Position numbers and translations under genes: made by a program. A model generated the notes under the pieces. That model did not search any database, was not told the DNA's origin, and worked only from the letters and a program-made list of their open reading frames with translations. From NCBI GenBank assembly GCA_021779635.1, contig JAJYAH010000071.1:1-15456 (forward strand): a stretch of DNA of 15,456 nucleotides, written 5' to 3'. Every line of letters begins with the position of its first letter. Position 1 is the stretch's first letter. Origin of the DNA: Pseudomonadota bacterium (GTDB lineage Bacteria > Pseudomonadota > Alphaproteobacteria > Rhizobiales > Xanthobacteraceae). This document shows positions 6,908-13,862 of this stretch, piece after piece.

Positions 6908-7348
6908 TCAAAGTAACCCGAGATCGCGCAATTCCCTGCGCATCGGCTCGGGCATCGCTGCAACGCTCGCGGCGGTGGCCTTGCCGAGATCTGGCGGCGC
7001 CGCATCTTCCGTGAGATAGCGCCAGCCCTGGAACGCGCGCATCGGCCGCGGCAGCACCGCGACGACCTTGGGCTGCATCACGAGGCGGCACCGTCCAATC
7101 CCGTCGCGGTCACGGAATGGCTCGATCGCGATGAGTTTCTCGCGGGCCGCGATCTCACCGCGGATAACCCAGTAGAGTGAACCGCCCGCCAGCAACTCTT
7201 CGTCCCATTTCGGCGTCATCCGCGTAATGTGAATGTGATGGCGCGGCAGACCCTTTTGCTTCGCGGTACGCATGCGCTCCGCGACCCAGCTCTTGAGTTC
7301 CTTGACGGAATCGCAGCCGACGGCAAGCTTGATGAGATGAAGAGGCAT
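6908..7348 (-). CDS. DUF1489 family protein
   Basis: A 146-residue cytoplasmic-looking protein. Its opening MPLHLIKLAVGCDSV and following segments (HHIHITRMTPKW, the tryptophan/glycine-rich GGSLYWVIRGEI and a central RCRLVMQPKVV strand) match the alphaproteobacterial DUF1489 family, whose function is not established. There is no signal peptide or membrane helix. It is full length for the family. It lies 39 bases downstream of the two-helix membrane protein gene on the same strand, so co-transcription is likely. The HxHxTRMTP pattern could be metal- or nucleic-acid-related, but no catalytic motif is recognised. Confidence 0.85.
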   Translation of the reverse strand: MPLHLIKLAVGCDSVKELKSWVAERMRTAKQKGLPRHHIHITRMTPKWDEELLAGGSLYWVIRGEIAAREKLIAIEPFRDRDGIGRCRLVMQPKVVAVLPRPMRAFQGWRYLTEDAAPPDLGKATAASVAAMPEPMRRELRDLGLL

Positions 7349-7387
7349 GGCTGCGAGGTTAGCGATCAGCGGCGGCTTTTGAAAGGA

Positions 7388-8362
7388 TCAATCGTTGGTG
7401 GCGGCTGACGCCGGCGGCGGGGCGGCGGGCGTTATTTGCACCGGCGCCGGCGCAGGCGGCGGCGTGCGTTTAGGCCTCGGCGCCGGCTTCCTGGCCGCCG
7501 CCAGCACGGGGGCCGTCGTCGGGGTGGGCGTTGAGGCGTTGGCGGCGGAAGCCGGAGCACGCGGCGCGGGTGGCGTCGCGGCCGGACCCGGCTCCGGCGT
7601 CATGATGCTGACCGGCGGGATCGAGGCTGCGGTGGGAAACTCGGCGTTGGTGGGTTTGCCAGTGGGCATCGATGGCGAAAGGGCCGCGACCGCCCCCGCC
7701 GCCGCGGGCGCGGGCACATTCCACGACGGCGCGTAACGCGAAACCAGACCGTCATACATCCGCTCGTCCATGTTGGCGACGATCTGATGCGTATCGGTTA
7801 TCGCCCGGAACGCCGGACATTCCGACAGCGTGCAATGGTCGCGCGTGACCAGTGCCTGGGCCATCAGCCCGTAGCGGTCGCGCTCAACCGCGTGGCGGAG
7901 CGCCTGCAACTCGGGTGTCATGTTCCGGTTCGCGGCGGCGACATCACCGGACGCGGTCAGCTGCGTGATCAGGGACGCCGCATACGACACCGCCGCGGCG
8001 GCCGATTCCGCCGAGCCGAACAAAGACTTTTCGCACGCCGCCAATACGGTTTCCCCCGCCAGATCATCGATACACGACAGGGCCGGCAGCGAAACATTGA
8101 TCGTCTGAAGCGATGCGGTCTCCCCGGATGCGCTGCCGCCTCCGGCGCCGGTACCGAAGCCACGGATGGTGGCGGCCACCGCGATGCCGATAGCCAGCAG
8201 CGTGATCACCGTCAGCGCACCATTGGCAACCGATTTCTCGGCGCGCAACAGCGTGATGAGAACGATGATCGCGAAGAATCCCGCCGCGGCCAGCGTCAAC
8301 CAGATCGGAAAGGCCGGCGAACGCCAGAGTTGATCGAGCGATGTAGTCCACGCCCAGTTCAT
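7388..8362 (-). CDS. Two-helix membrane protein with four cysteines and Pro/Ala-rich tail, function unknown
   Basis: A 324-residue protein of unrecognised function. Seen: two hydrophobic helices at about 18-40 and 46-67; a mid-domain of about 80-215 containing four cysteines (97, 110, 177 and 182) that could form two disulfides in the periplasm; and a long low-complexity tail (about 216-324) of Pro, Ala and Thr with basic residues. Such tails often span the periplasm or contact the cell wall. The start at 8360-8362 is supported by GAGGGA at 8371-8376, spaced 8 bases. The downstream neighbour is the DUF1489 gene. Codon bias matches the window, so it looks like a genuine lineage gene. No enzyme motif is evident. 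Confidence 0.8.
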   Translation of the reverse strand: MNWAWTTSLDQLWRSPAFPIWLTLAAAGFFAIIVLITLLRAEKSVANGALTVITLLAIGIAVAATIRGFGTGAGGGSASGETASLQTINVSLPALSCIDDLAGETVLAACEKSLFGSAESAAAAVSYAASLITQLTASGDVAAANRNMTPELQALRHAVERDRYGLMAQALVTRDHCTLSECPAFRAITDTHQIVANMDERMYDGLVSRYAPSWNVPAPAAAGAVAALSPSMPTGKPTNAEFPTAASIPPVSIMTPEPGPAATPPAPRAPASAANASTPTPTTAPVLAAARKPAPRPKRTPPPAPAPVQITPAAPPPASAATND

Positions 8363-8460
8363 GCGCGATGTCCCTCAACGCCGCATAAAACGCGTTCAGC
8401 GAAGTGAATACCGGTTTGCCGGAATCGATCTGCGCAGAATGAACCTGCGAACGGGGCCTT

Positions 8461-8499
8461 TTGACGGCGGGCGAAATCGAAACCGCTTCGCCCGGTCAA
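8461..8499. terminator. Strong 13-bp stem-loop after the small conserved gene
   Basis: Bases 8468-8475 pair with 8487-8494, and beyond a two-base bulge 8461-8465 pair with 8495-8499. The hairpin begins 12 bases after the stop of the minus-strand gene at 8512. Neither strand has a T tract, so it is a candidate factor-dependent terminator or mRNA 3' stabiliser, separating that gene from the next membrane-protein gene. Confidence 0.45.
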
Positions 8500-8511
8500 A
8501 CCCGCGCTCAA

Positions 8512-8736
8512 TCAGGAGATGTCGAGCTGACTTTCCTTGGCCACTCGTTCGAAAGCCTCGGTCGAACTCTTGATCCGGTATTGGCAGTCGTCGCCGTCGG
8601 TCGGCAGCAGCCGGATCACCTCGTAGGTGCCGCTGGCGGCCGGACGGGCGACATTGCTGGCTGTGAAATAGACGGTCTCTCCAACGGTAAATTTGTGCTT
8701 CAACGCCCTCTCCATCACGCAAGGAACGTCGGCCAT
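8512..8736 (-). CDS. Small conserved-type hypothetical protein (74 aa)
   Basis: A small soluble protein of unknown function, beta-rich in appearance: KFTVGETVYF, a GTYEVIRLLP strand, then YRIKSSTEAFERVAKESQL, which recalls short SH3-like or KOW-like proteins common in Bradyrhizobium. A longer reading frame extends to 8832, but its first 32 residues are Cys/Arg/Gln-rich and not protein-like, so an internal ATG is preferred. ATG 8734-8736 has GGGA about 10 bases upstream; ATG 8713-8715 (67 aa) is the alternative. A strong hairpin lies just after the stop. It is transcribed in the same direction as the YidB gene, about 195 bases away. The function call is left open. Confidence 0.65.
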   Translation of the reverse strand: MADVPCVMERALKHKFTVGETVYFTASNVARPAASGTYEVIRLLPTDGDDCQYRIKSSTEAFERVAKESQLDIS

Positions 8737-8930
8737 ATGCTCACGGTCCCGCTGCAAATGGCCAACCGAAAAACCCTGTCGCAAGCTAGCACAGCGCCGG
8801 TCTTTTTGGCCAGTTACATCGGGACATAGCAAATGCGCAAATTTTGCAGGTTTTTCAGTGCGATAAACCGAATTCCGGCGGTTTCGGTCGAATCCGCGCC
8901 AGGACCGTCCGGAACCACCCTCACCCCCCG

Positions 8931-9299
8931 TTATGACGATGCCGGAAGGGTCCCGTTGGGGCTCGCGCCGTCCACCGCCTTGGGAAGCTGCTGCGCCAAA
9001 ACCTTGGAGATTTGGTCCACCGGGATATTGAACCGCGCCGCCAGCTGCTTGACGGTATCGCTACCCAGCACCTGCTGCAATTGCTCGGCCGTGATCGGCA
9101 GGTTCTGACCGGTTCCGATCCAGGATTTGACCTGATCGCCGAAGCCCGCCTGCTGCAGCTTGGCGACGATCGCCGAGAGGCCACCCTGGCCGCCATTGCC
9201 CATCACCTCACCCAGCACGACCGGGAGTATTGCCCCCTCAAGCTGGCTGAGGGCGCCTTTGAAGGCAGGCGAATCTTCCAACGAATCGAGAATTCCCAT
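8931..9299 (-). CDS. yidB: YidB / DUF937 family protein
   Basis: A 122-residue protein of the YidB (DUF937) family. Seen: the N-terminal MGILDSL, a glycine-rich segment (GNGGQGGLSAIVAKLQQAG), GFGDQVKSWIGTGQNLPIT and a C-terminal helical stretch beginning QLQQVLGSDTVKQLAARF, all in family order. Its role is not firmly established; it is usually described as cytosolic. A second ATG lies two codons upstream (9303-9305), but AGGG at 9307-9310 is spaced 7 bases from ATG 9297-9299 and only one base from the other, so the downstream start is chosen. Length is normal. It stands apart from its neighbours by about 100 to 200 bases on each side. Confidence 0.88.
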   Translation of the reverse strand: MGILDSLEDSPAFKGALSQLEGAILPVVLGEVMGNGGQGGLSAIVAKLQQAGFGDQVKSWIGTGQNLPITAEQLQQVLGSDTVKQLAARFNIPVDQISKVLAQQLPKAVDGASPNGTLPASS

Positions 9300-9306
9300 G
9301 GTCATA

Positions 9307-9310
9307 CCCT
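9307..9310 (-). promoter_or_regulatory. Ribosome binding site deciding the yidB start
   Basis: AGGG on the minus strand lies 7 bases before ATG 9297-9299 and just 1 base before the upstream in-frame ATG 9303-9305, favouring the shorter protein. Confidence 0.6.
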
Positions 9311-9402
9311 TTTGGTCGATGCGCTAAGTCCGTTTCGGATTCAGACCGCTTTCGCAAGCCTCCGTCAAGGCACCCCAGCGGCCAACGGGGCGCAATTCGT
9401 GC

Positions 9403-10059
9403 TCATGCCGTCTCGAACTTTTCAATCACGAGGGTCTCTGCAAGGCCCGCGCTGGTCCATTCCCGAAAGGCCGGCAGCGACATCATCGTGTCCATGTAAT
9501 GGCGTGCCTCCGGCGCCACCTCGACGGCATAGGTACGAAACCGATGCACCACCGGCGCGAACATGGCGTCCGCACCGCCAAAGGCCCCGAACAGGAAAGG
9601 CCCGGATTTTCCATAGCGCTCGCGGCATTCGATCCAGATTTGTTCAATACGCGCGATGTCGGCGCGGGCATCGGCCGACAGCGTGATAGCGCCGACCGGA
9701 CGATGCAGGTTCATGCCGCATTCGTTGCGCAGCGCTGCAAAGCCCGAATGCATCTCCGCCGAGATCGAACGCGCATGGGCGCGGCTCGTGCGATCCTCCG
9801 GCCACAGCCGCGCTTGCGGAAACCGTTCGGCGGCATATTCGATGATGGCGAGAGAATCCCAGATTGTGACGTCGCCATCGAGCAACGCCGGTACCTTGCC
9901 CGATTGCGTGAAACCCAAAATCCGCTTCTTGTCCGCGTCGCCGGTATAAAGCGGGATGAAGATTTCCTCGAAGGCGATGTGATTGGCCCTGAGCGCCAGC
10001 CACGGCCGCATCGACCATGACGAATAGTTCTTGTTGCCGATGACGAGCTTCAACGTCAT
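9403..10059 (-). CDS. Glutathione S-transferase family protein
   Basis: A 218-residue cytosolic GST. Seen: an N-terminal thioredoxin-fold domain with NYSSWSMRPWL (residues 11-21), where one of Ser13, Ser14 or Ser16 is the likely glutathione-activating residue; the cis-proline segment KVPALL (Pro57); and the glutathione-binding Asp68-Ser69 in IWDSLAIIEY. An all-helical C-terminal domain follows with the interdomain-type FLFGAFGGADAMFAPVVHRF. The family conjugates glutathione to electrophiles or acts in related thiol chemistry; the substrate is unknown. GGGGGA lies about 9 bases before the ATG. It is 45 bases downstream of the aldo/keto reductase on the same strand, suggesting a small detoxification operon. 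Confidence 0.93.
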   Translation of the reverse strand: MTLKLVIGNKNYSSWSMRPWLALRANHIAFEEIFIPLYTGDADKKRILGFTQSGKVPALLDGDVTIWDSLAIIEYAAERFPQARLWPEDRTSRAHARSISAEMHSGFAALRNECGMNLHRPVGAITLSADARADIARIEQIWIECRERYGKSGPFLFGAFGGADAMFAPVVHRFRTYAVEVAPEARHYMDTMMSLPAFREWTSAGLAETLVIEKFETA

Positions 10060-10104
10060 GCCAAGATATCCCCCTTAGCTTTTGATACTATAGACATACA
10101 CGCC

Positions 10105-10923
10105 TCAATCCCATTTCGGCGCGAAACCGAAATCGGTGAGCCGGCCCTTGGTGCTTCCCATCTGGTAGAGCTGGCGCATGTCGTCGTCGGACAGCACGAA
10201 ATCGAAAATGTCGATATTTTCCGACAGCCGTTCGATCCGTGACGTCCGCGGGATCGCGGACACATTCTGCTGCACCAGCCAGCGCAGGCAAACCTGCGCG
10301 GCGGTCTTGCCGTAGGTCCGCCCGATCCGGGCCAGCGTCTGGTCGTTCTTGATGCGCCCCTTCGCCACCGGACTATAGGCGACCACAGCCATGCGGTGGC
10401 GCGCGCAGGCCTCGAGCACCTTGGTCTGGTCGAGATAGGGATGATATTCGACCTGATCGCACGCCAGGGGTTCCGGGCAGGCCGCGACGGCTTCTTCGAT
10501 CAAGGCCACGGTGAAGTTCGAGACACCGATGTGCCTGGTCATGCCGAGTTTCCTGACATGCGCCAGCGCGCCCAGCGTTTCCGCAAGCGGTACCTGCGGA
10601 TTTGGCCAGTGCAGCAGCAATAGATCGACTTCGGAAAGCCGAAGCTTTGTCAGGCTTTCCTTGGTGGAGCGTTCCAGGTCGTTCGGCGCGAAGTGGGTGG
10701 TCCAGACCTTGGTCGTCACGAACATCTCGTCGCGTCGAACCTTCGAGGCGCGCAGACCATCTCCGACCTCGCGCTCGTTCTCATAGATCTGCGCGGTGTC
10801 GATATGGCGATAACCAAGCCGAAGCGCCTGCTCGACCAGACGCGCACAGGCTCGCCCGCGCAGCTCCCAGGTGCCTAACCCGATCGCGGGAATTCTAGCG
10901 CCGCTGGCCTCGACGAATTGCAT
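10105..10923 (-). CDS. Aldo/keto reductase family oxidoreductase
   Basis: A 272-residue NAD(P)H-dependent TIM-barrel reductase of aldehydes or ketones. Seen: the AKR tetrad Asp42, Tyr47 (in HIDTAQIYENE), Lys72 (TTKVW) and His105 (LLLHWPNP); GVSNFTVALIEEA; the DQVEYHPYL segment; and a C-terminal cofactor region (IPRTSRIERLSENI). Resemblance is to the 2,5-diketogluconate/methylglyoxal reductase type. The frame stays open to a TTG at 10981-10983 (292 aa). ATG 10921-10923 is chosen because the family's first strand begins there, but ATG 10951-10953 has the better Shine-Dalgarno (GCGGGA, spaced about 5). It lies between the HTH gene (upstream) and the GST gene (downstream), all on the same strand. 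Confidence 0.93.
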   Translation of the reverse strand: MQFVEASGARIPAIGLGTWELRGRACARLVEQALRLGYRHIDTAQIYENEREVGDGLRASKVRRDEMFVTTKVWTTHFAPNDLERSTKESLTKLRLSEVDLLLLHWPNPQVPLAETLGALAHVRKLGMTRHIGVSNFTVALIEEAVAACPEPLACDQVEYHPYLDQTKVLEACARHRMAVVAYSPVAKGRIKNDQTLARIGRTYGKTAAQVCLRWLVQQNVSAIPRTSRIERLSENIDIFDFVLSDDDMRQLYQMGSTKGRLTDFGFAPKWD

Positions 10924-10995
10924 GTTGGGGTTGCTCGAACAAACCGAGCCCATTATGTCCCGCCAACGCGGCGCTGCCAACAATGCAGCGGGCGA

Positions 10996-11301
10996 TCAGA
11001 CCCGCGCCAAGGCGGCAAACACCGTGTCGGGGGCATGAGCGATCACAGCGAGAAGCGCCCGCGCCGGTCCGCGCGGCGTGCGTTTGCCCTGCTCCCAGTT
11101 TCGGATGGTCTCAACCGGCACGCCGAGCCGTGCTGCGAATTCCAGCTGCGTCAGGCGCGCACGCCGGCGAAGATCGCGAACCGCCGGGAGCGGACCTGTC
11201 GGTTCGGGCGCGGCCAAAGCTGTTGCCGGCACGAGCGGAAACTCCTGCCCGTCCCGCAACTCGACGATCCGTCCGTCCGCTTTCAGCCGCAAGCGCTGCA
11301 T
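10996..11301 (-). CDS. XRE-type helix-turn-helix protein, antitoxin-like
   Basis: A 101-residue DNA-binding protein. Seen: a short beta-rich N-terminus (KADGRIVELRDGQEF), an Ala/Pro linker, then a C-terminal HTH of about 48 residues (RARLTQLEFAARLGVPVETI, then RNWEQGKRTPRGPARALLAVI). The pattern VETIRNWEQGKRTPRGPARALL is characteristic of antitoxins and regulators of the HigA/MqsA/NadS/BrnA-associated kind. No toxin gene lies beside it, so it is either an orphan antitoxin-like repressor or a regulator of the reductase and GST genes downstream (inference). The frame extends upstream to a TTG at 11335-11337; ATG 11299-11301 is preferred. A CtrA-like box lies 89 bases upstream. Confidence 0.85.
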   Translation of the reverse strand: MQRLRLKADGRIVELRDGQEFPLVPATALAAPEPTGPLPAVRDLRRRARLTQLEFAARLGVPVETIRNWEQGKRTPRGPARALLAVIAHAPDTVFAALARV

Positions 11302-11389
11302 GTTCGACCCAGCCTTGGCGCGCGATCCGGGACGCAAAACCGGACCCGACTTCTGCCAATCGCATTGCTGCCATCGTCGACGATGCGCA

Positions 11390-11404
11390 TTAAGGCTTGA
11401 TTAA
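11390..11404. promoter_or_regulatory. Perfect TTAA-N7-TTAA box (CtrA-type site)
   Basis: TTAA at 11390-11393 and TTAA at 11401-11404 are separated by exactly seven bases, matching the full consensus of the alphaproteobacterial cell-cycle regulator CtrA (TTAA-N7-TTAA(C)); the next base is C. It sits in the gap between the end of mgtE and the start of the HTH gene, 89 bases before the HTH ATG, where a promoter is expected. TTAA is rare in this GC-rich window. Binding is inferred. Confidence 0.5.
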
Positions 11405-11428
11405 CGCTACTTCGCGCCAGAGATCGGT

Positions 11429-12850
11429 CTATTTCAGGCCAAACCACAGCGTCGCGATCCCGAGAAACGAAAAGAAGCCGACCACGTCGGTGACCGTGGT
11501 GACAAAGGTGCCCGATGCCACCGCCGGGTCAGCCCGCACCCGCTCCAGCACCATCGGAATCAGGATGCCGCCGAGCGCGCCGGCCACCAGATTGCACAAC
11601 ATCGCAAGGCCGATGACGACACCGAGCGCCGGAATCTTGAACCAGGCCACGGCGGCGATGCCGGTGATAACCGCAAATGCCAGACCGTTGACGAAGCCGA
11701 CCAGGCCCTCGCGCATCACGAGGCGGAACGCGTTGCTGGAGCCGAGCTCCCGGGTTGCCAGGGCACGCACCGCGACCGTCATGGTCTGGGTTGCGGCGTT
11801 GCCGCCCTGGCTGGCGACGATCGGCGCCAGCACCGCCAGCGCCACCATCTGTTCGAGCTGGCCTTCGAACAGGCCGAGCACCGAGGAGGCCAGAAAGGCG
11901 GTGGCGAGATTGACCAGCAACCAGTTGAAGCGGCCCCTGGCGATAGTCCAGACATTGTCGGACAATTCTTCGTCGCTGGTAACACCGCCCAGCGCCTTCA
12001 GGTCCTCGTCGGCCTCCTCTTCGATTACGTCGACCACGTCGTCGATGGTGATGACGCCGACGAGCCGATTTGCGGTATCGACTACGGGAGCTGCGACAAG
12101 ATTGTATTTGCCGAACAGCCGCGCCACTTCGCCCTGGTCGTCCAGGACCGAAACACGGCGGCGGTCTTCGTCGATCAGATTGGCCAGCGGCACCGGCCTG
12201 CGCGCTCGCAGCAGCGCATCAAGGGGGATCGCGCCGTGCCAGTGCTGCGCATGATCGACCGCATGGATTTCGTAAAACCGGTCCGGCAAATCCGGCGTAT
12301 CGCGCATGTAGTCGATTGCCTGCCCCGCGTTCCAGCCCTGCGGCACGGCGATGAACTCGGTCTGCATCCGCCGCCCGGCGGAATTTTCCGGATATTCCAG
12401 GCTGCGTTCCAGCGCATCACGCTCCGACGGCGGCAACTTTTCGAGGATCTCTTCCTGGTCCTCTTCGTCGAGACCTTCCAGCAACTCGACAGCATCGTCG
12501 GATTCCAGTTCGCGAACGCCGTCGGCGACCGTCTCCGGTTCAAGTTCCTCAAGGATTTCCTCGCGGACGGTGTCGTCGACTTCGTTGAGTGCCGAGAAAT
12601 CGAAATCCGCGCCGGTGAGTTCCACCAGCGTGACCCGGTCGTCGGGCTCGAGCGCGGCGATCAAATCGCCGAGATCGGCCTCATGGAGTTCCGCCACAAT
12701 CGCACGCAGCGACGACGTATCGGCGGCATGGATCGCCCGCGAGATGGCCTCGACAAATTCGTGGCGAATTTCGCCATTTTCGTCACGCATCGGGAGACGG
12801 TCGAGCAGCGGCGCACCGGCGGGTTGGGCCACGTCCAAATCTTCGGCCAT
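11429..12850 (-). CDS. mgtE: Magnesium transporter MgtE
   Basis: A 473-residue inner-membrane Mg2+ channel/transporter. Seen in family order: an acidic N-terminal superhelical domain (about 30-150) rich in Asp/Glu repeats such as ESDDAVELLEGLDEEDQEEI; a CBS pair (about 155-285) including YMRDTPDLPDRFYEIHAVD and GVITIDDVVDVIEEEADED; and a five-helix membrane domain (about 305-473) with the pore-region motif PIVASQGGNAATQTMTVAVR. The cytosolic domains close the channel when bound by Mg2+. Length is typical. ATG 12848-12850 is supported by GAGG at 12857-12860, spaced 6. It is divergent from the first deacetylase across 84 bases. No Mg2+ riboswitch is visible in that short gap. Confidence 0.96.
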   Translation of the reverse strand: MAEDLDVAQPAGAPLLDRLPMRDENGEIRHEFVEAISRAIHAADTSSLRAIVAELHEADLGDLIAALEPDDRVTLVELTGADFDFSALNEVDDTVREEILEELEPETVADGVRELESDDAVELLEGLDEEDQEEILEKLPPSERDALERSLEYPENSAGRRMQTEFIAVPQGWNAGQAIDYMRDTPDLPDRFYEIHAVDHAQHWHGAIPLDALLRARRPVPLANLIDEDRRRVSVLDDQGEVARLFGKYNLVAAPVVDTANRLVGVITIDDVVDVIEEEADEDLKALGGVTSDEELSDNVWTIARGRFNWLLVNLATAFLASSVLGLFEGQLEQMVALAVLAPIVASQGGNAATQTMTVAVRALATRELGSSNAFRLVMREGLVGFVNGLAFAVITGIAAVAWFKIPALGVVIGLAMLCNLVAGALGGILIPMVLERVRADPAVASGTFVTTVTDVVGFFSFLGIATLWFGLK

Positions 12851-12934
12851 GCCGCGCCTCGCCGGTTTGACAGGATTGCTGAACTCGTCTGAGCTGGTGC
12901 TTCAGGCATTACCCAATAGGCAACGCCAAGCGCA

Positions 12935-13768
12935 ATGATAAACAAGCACGCGCAAAAACCGACCCTGACGTTCGCGAACGTGCTGGCGGCCATCCTTGTC
13001 GCCTTGATGGGATGGACGGCGACGGCCCACGCGGCGGATTGTCCGCGCGAGGGGACGCTCGGCACCTCACGCGTTCTCGCCGTCGATGCTGCGACCACGC
13101 CGCGGGTCGGATCGAAGAGCTTTCCGCAAACGCTGCCGCTCGCCGACCACGAGGTCGTGCTGACGTTCGATGACGGCCCCTGGCCTGCCACGACGCCGCT
13201 AGTGCTGGCAGCATTGGCCCATGAGTGCGTCCGGGCAACGTTCTTTCTGATCGGCAAGACCGCATCGGAGCACCCGGGCCTGGTGCGAAGGATCGCAGCC
13301 GAGGGCCATACCATCGGACACCACACCTGGCGGCATCCCAGCCTGAAGCGAATGACGCTGAGTGCGGCCACCGAGGAGATCGACCGAGGCATCGCCGCGG
13401 ATGAAATGGCGCTTAACGGCGTGGCCACCCGGGTTCCGAGCACGCCGTTCTTTCGTTTTCCCGGCTTTGAAAGCACGCCGGCCATCCTTGACCTGCTGCA
13501 ATCACGCGGCATCGTCGTGTTCGGCGCCGACCTCTGGGCCAGTGACTGGAATCCGATGACGCCGGCGCAGGAATTGAAGCTGATCACCGATCGGCTCAAC
13601 ACCGCTGGCAAAGGGATTATCCTGCTGCACGACCCCAAAGCGCGAACCGCGGCCATGCTGCCGGCTTTTTTGCGCTATCTCAAGGACAATCACTATCGTG
13701 TGGTACACGTTGTGCCAAAGGCGCACGACCTTGTTACGGCCACGCCCGGCGCCAATGCTGGCCGTTGA
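12935..13768 (+). CDS. Exported polysaccharide deacetylase (NodB fold), first of a tandem pair
   Basis: A 277-residue metal-dependent carbohydrate esterase (CE4) predicted to remove acetyl groups from an N-acetylated polysaccharide. Seen: a signal peptide (hydrophobic core about 13-28, cleavage near AHA-AD at 33/34); catalytic TFDDGP at 77-82 with base Asp79 and metal Asp80; metal ligands His130 and His134 (HTWRH); RFP at 164-166; SDW near 193-195; and LHD at 241-243. All key residues are present, so it should be active. The substrate could be peptidoglycan, exopolysaccharide or a chitin-like glycan; nothing indicates Nod-factor synthesis. It is followed 94 bases later by a paralogue. The ATG has no strong Shine-Dalgarno sequence. 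Confidence 0.93.
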   Translation: MINKHAQKPTLTFANVLAAILVALMGWTATAHAADCPREGTLGTSRVLAVDAATTPRVGSKSFPQTLPLADHEVVLTFDDGPWPATTPLVLAALAHECVRATFFLIGKTASEHPGLVRRIAAEGHTIGHHTWRHPSLKRMTLSAATEEIDRGIAADEMALNGVATRVPSTPFFRFPGFESTPAILDLLQSRGIVVFGADLWASDWNPMTPAQELKLITDRLNTAGKGIILLHDPKARTAAMLPAFLRYLKDNHYRVVHVVPKAHDLVTATPGANAGR

Positions 13769-13862
13769 ACCCAAAATCAGGTGCAGAAGTCAAACGATTA
13801 AGGCCTCGTTCATGGCGCGCTGTGTAATTATACTTTCGCGAACGGGAATTAAACGGTGTTTC

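Noticed and set aside
12851..12934. A Mg2+-sensing leader (riboswitch) between mgtE and the first deacetylase
   Set aside because: The gap is only 84 bases and no multi-helix leader structure could be traced.
11397..12938. Ser/Arg-rich plus-strand frames antisense to mgtE, including one of 285 codons
   Set aside because: Composition is dominated by Ser, Arg and Thr from the complement of Asp/Glu/Ala codons; mgtE motifs are unambiguous on the other strand.
12661..13656. 331-codon minus-strand frame over the start of mgtE and the first deacetylase
   Set aside because: It runs antisense to the deacetylase and then out of frame through mgtE; no motif or ribosome site supports it.
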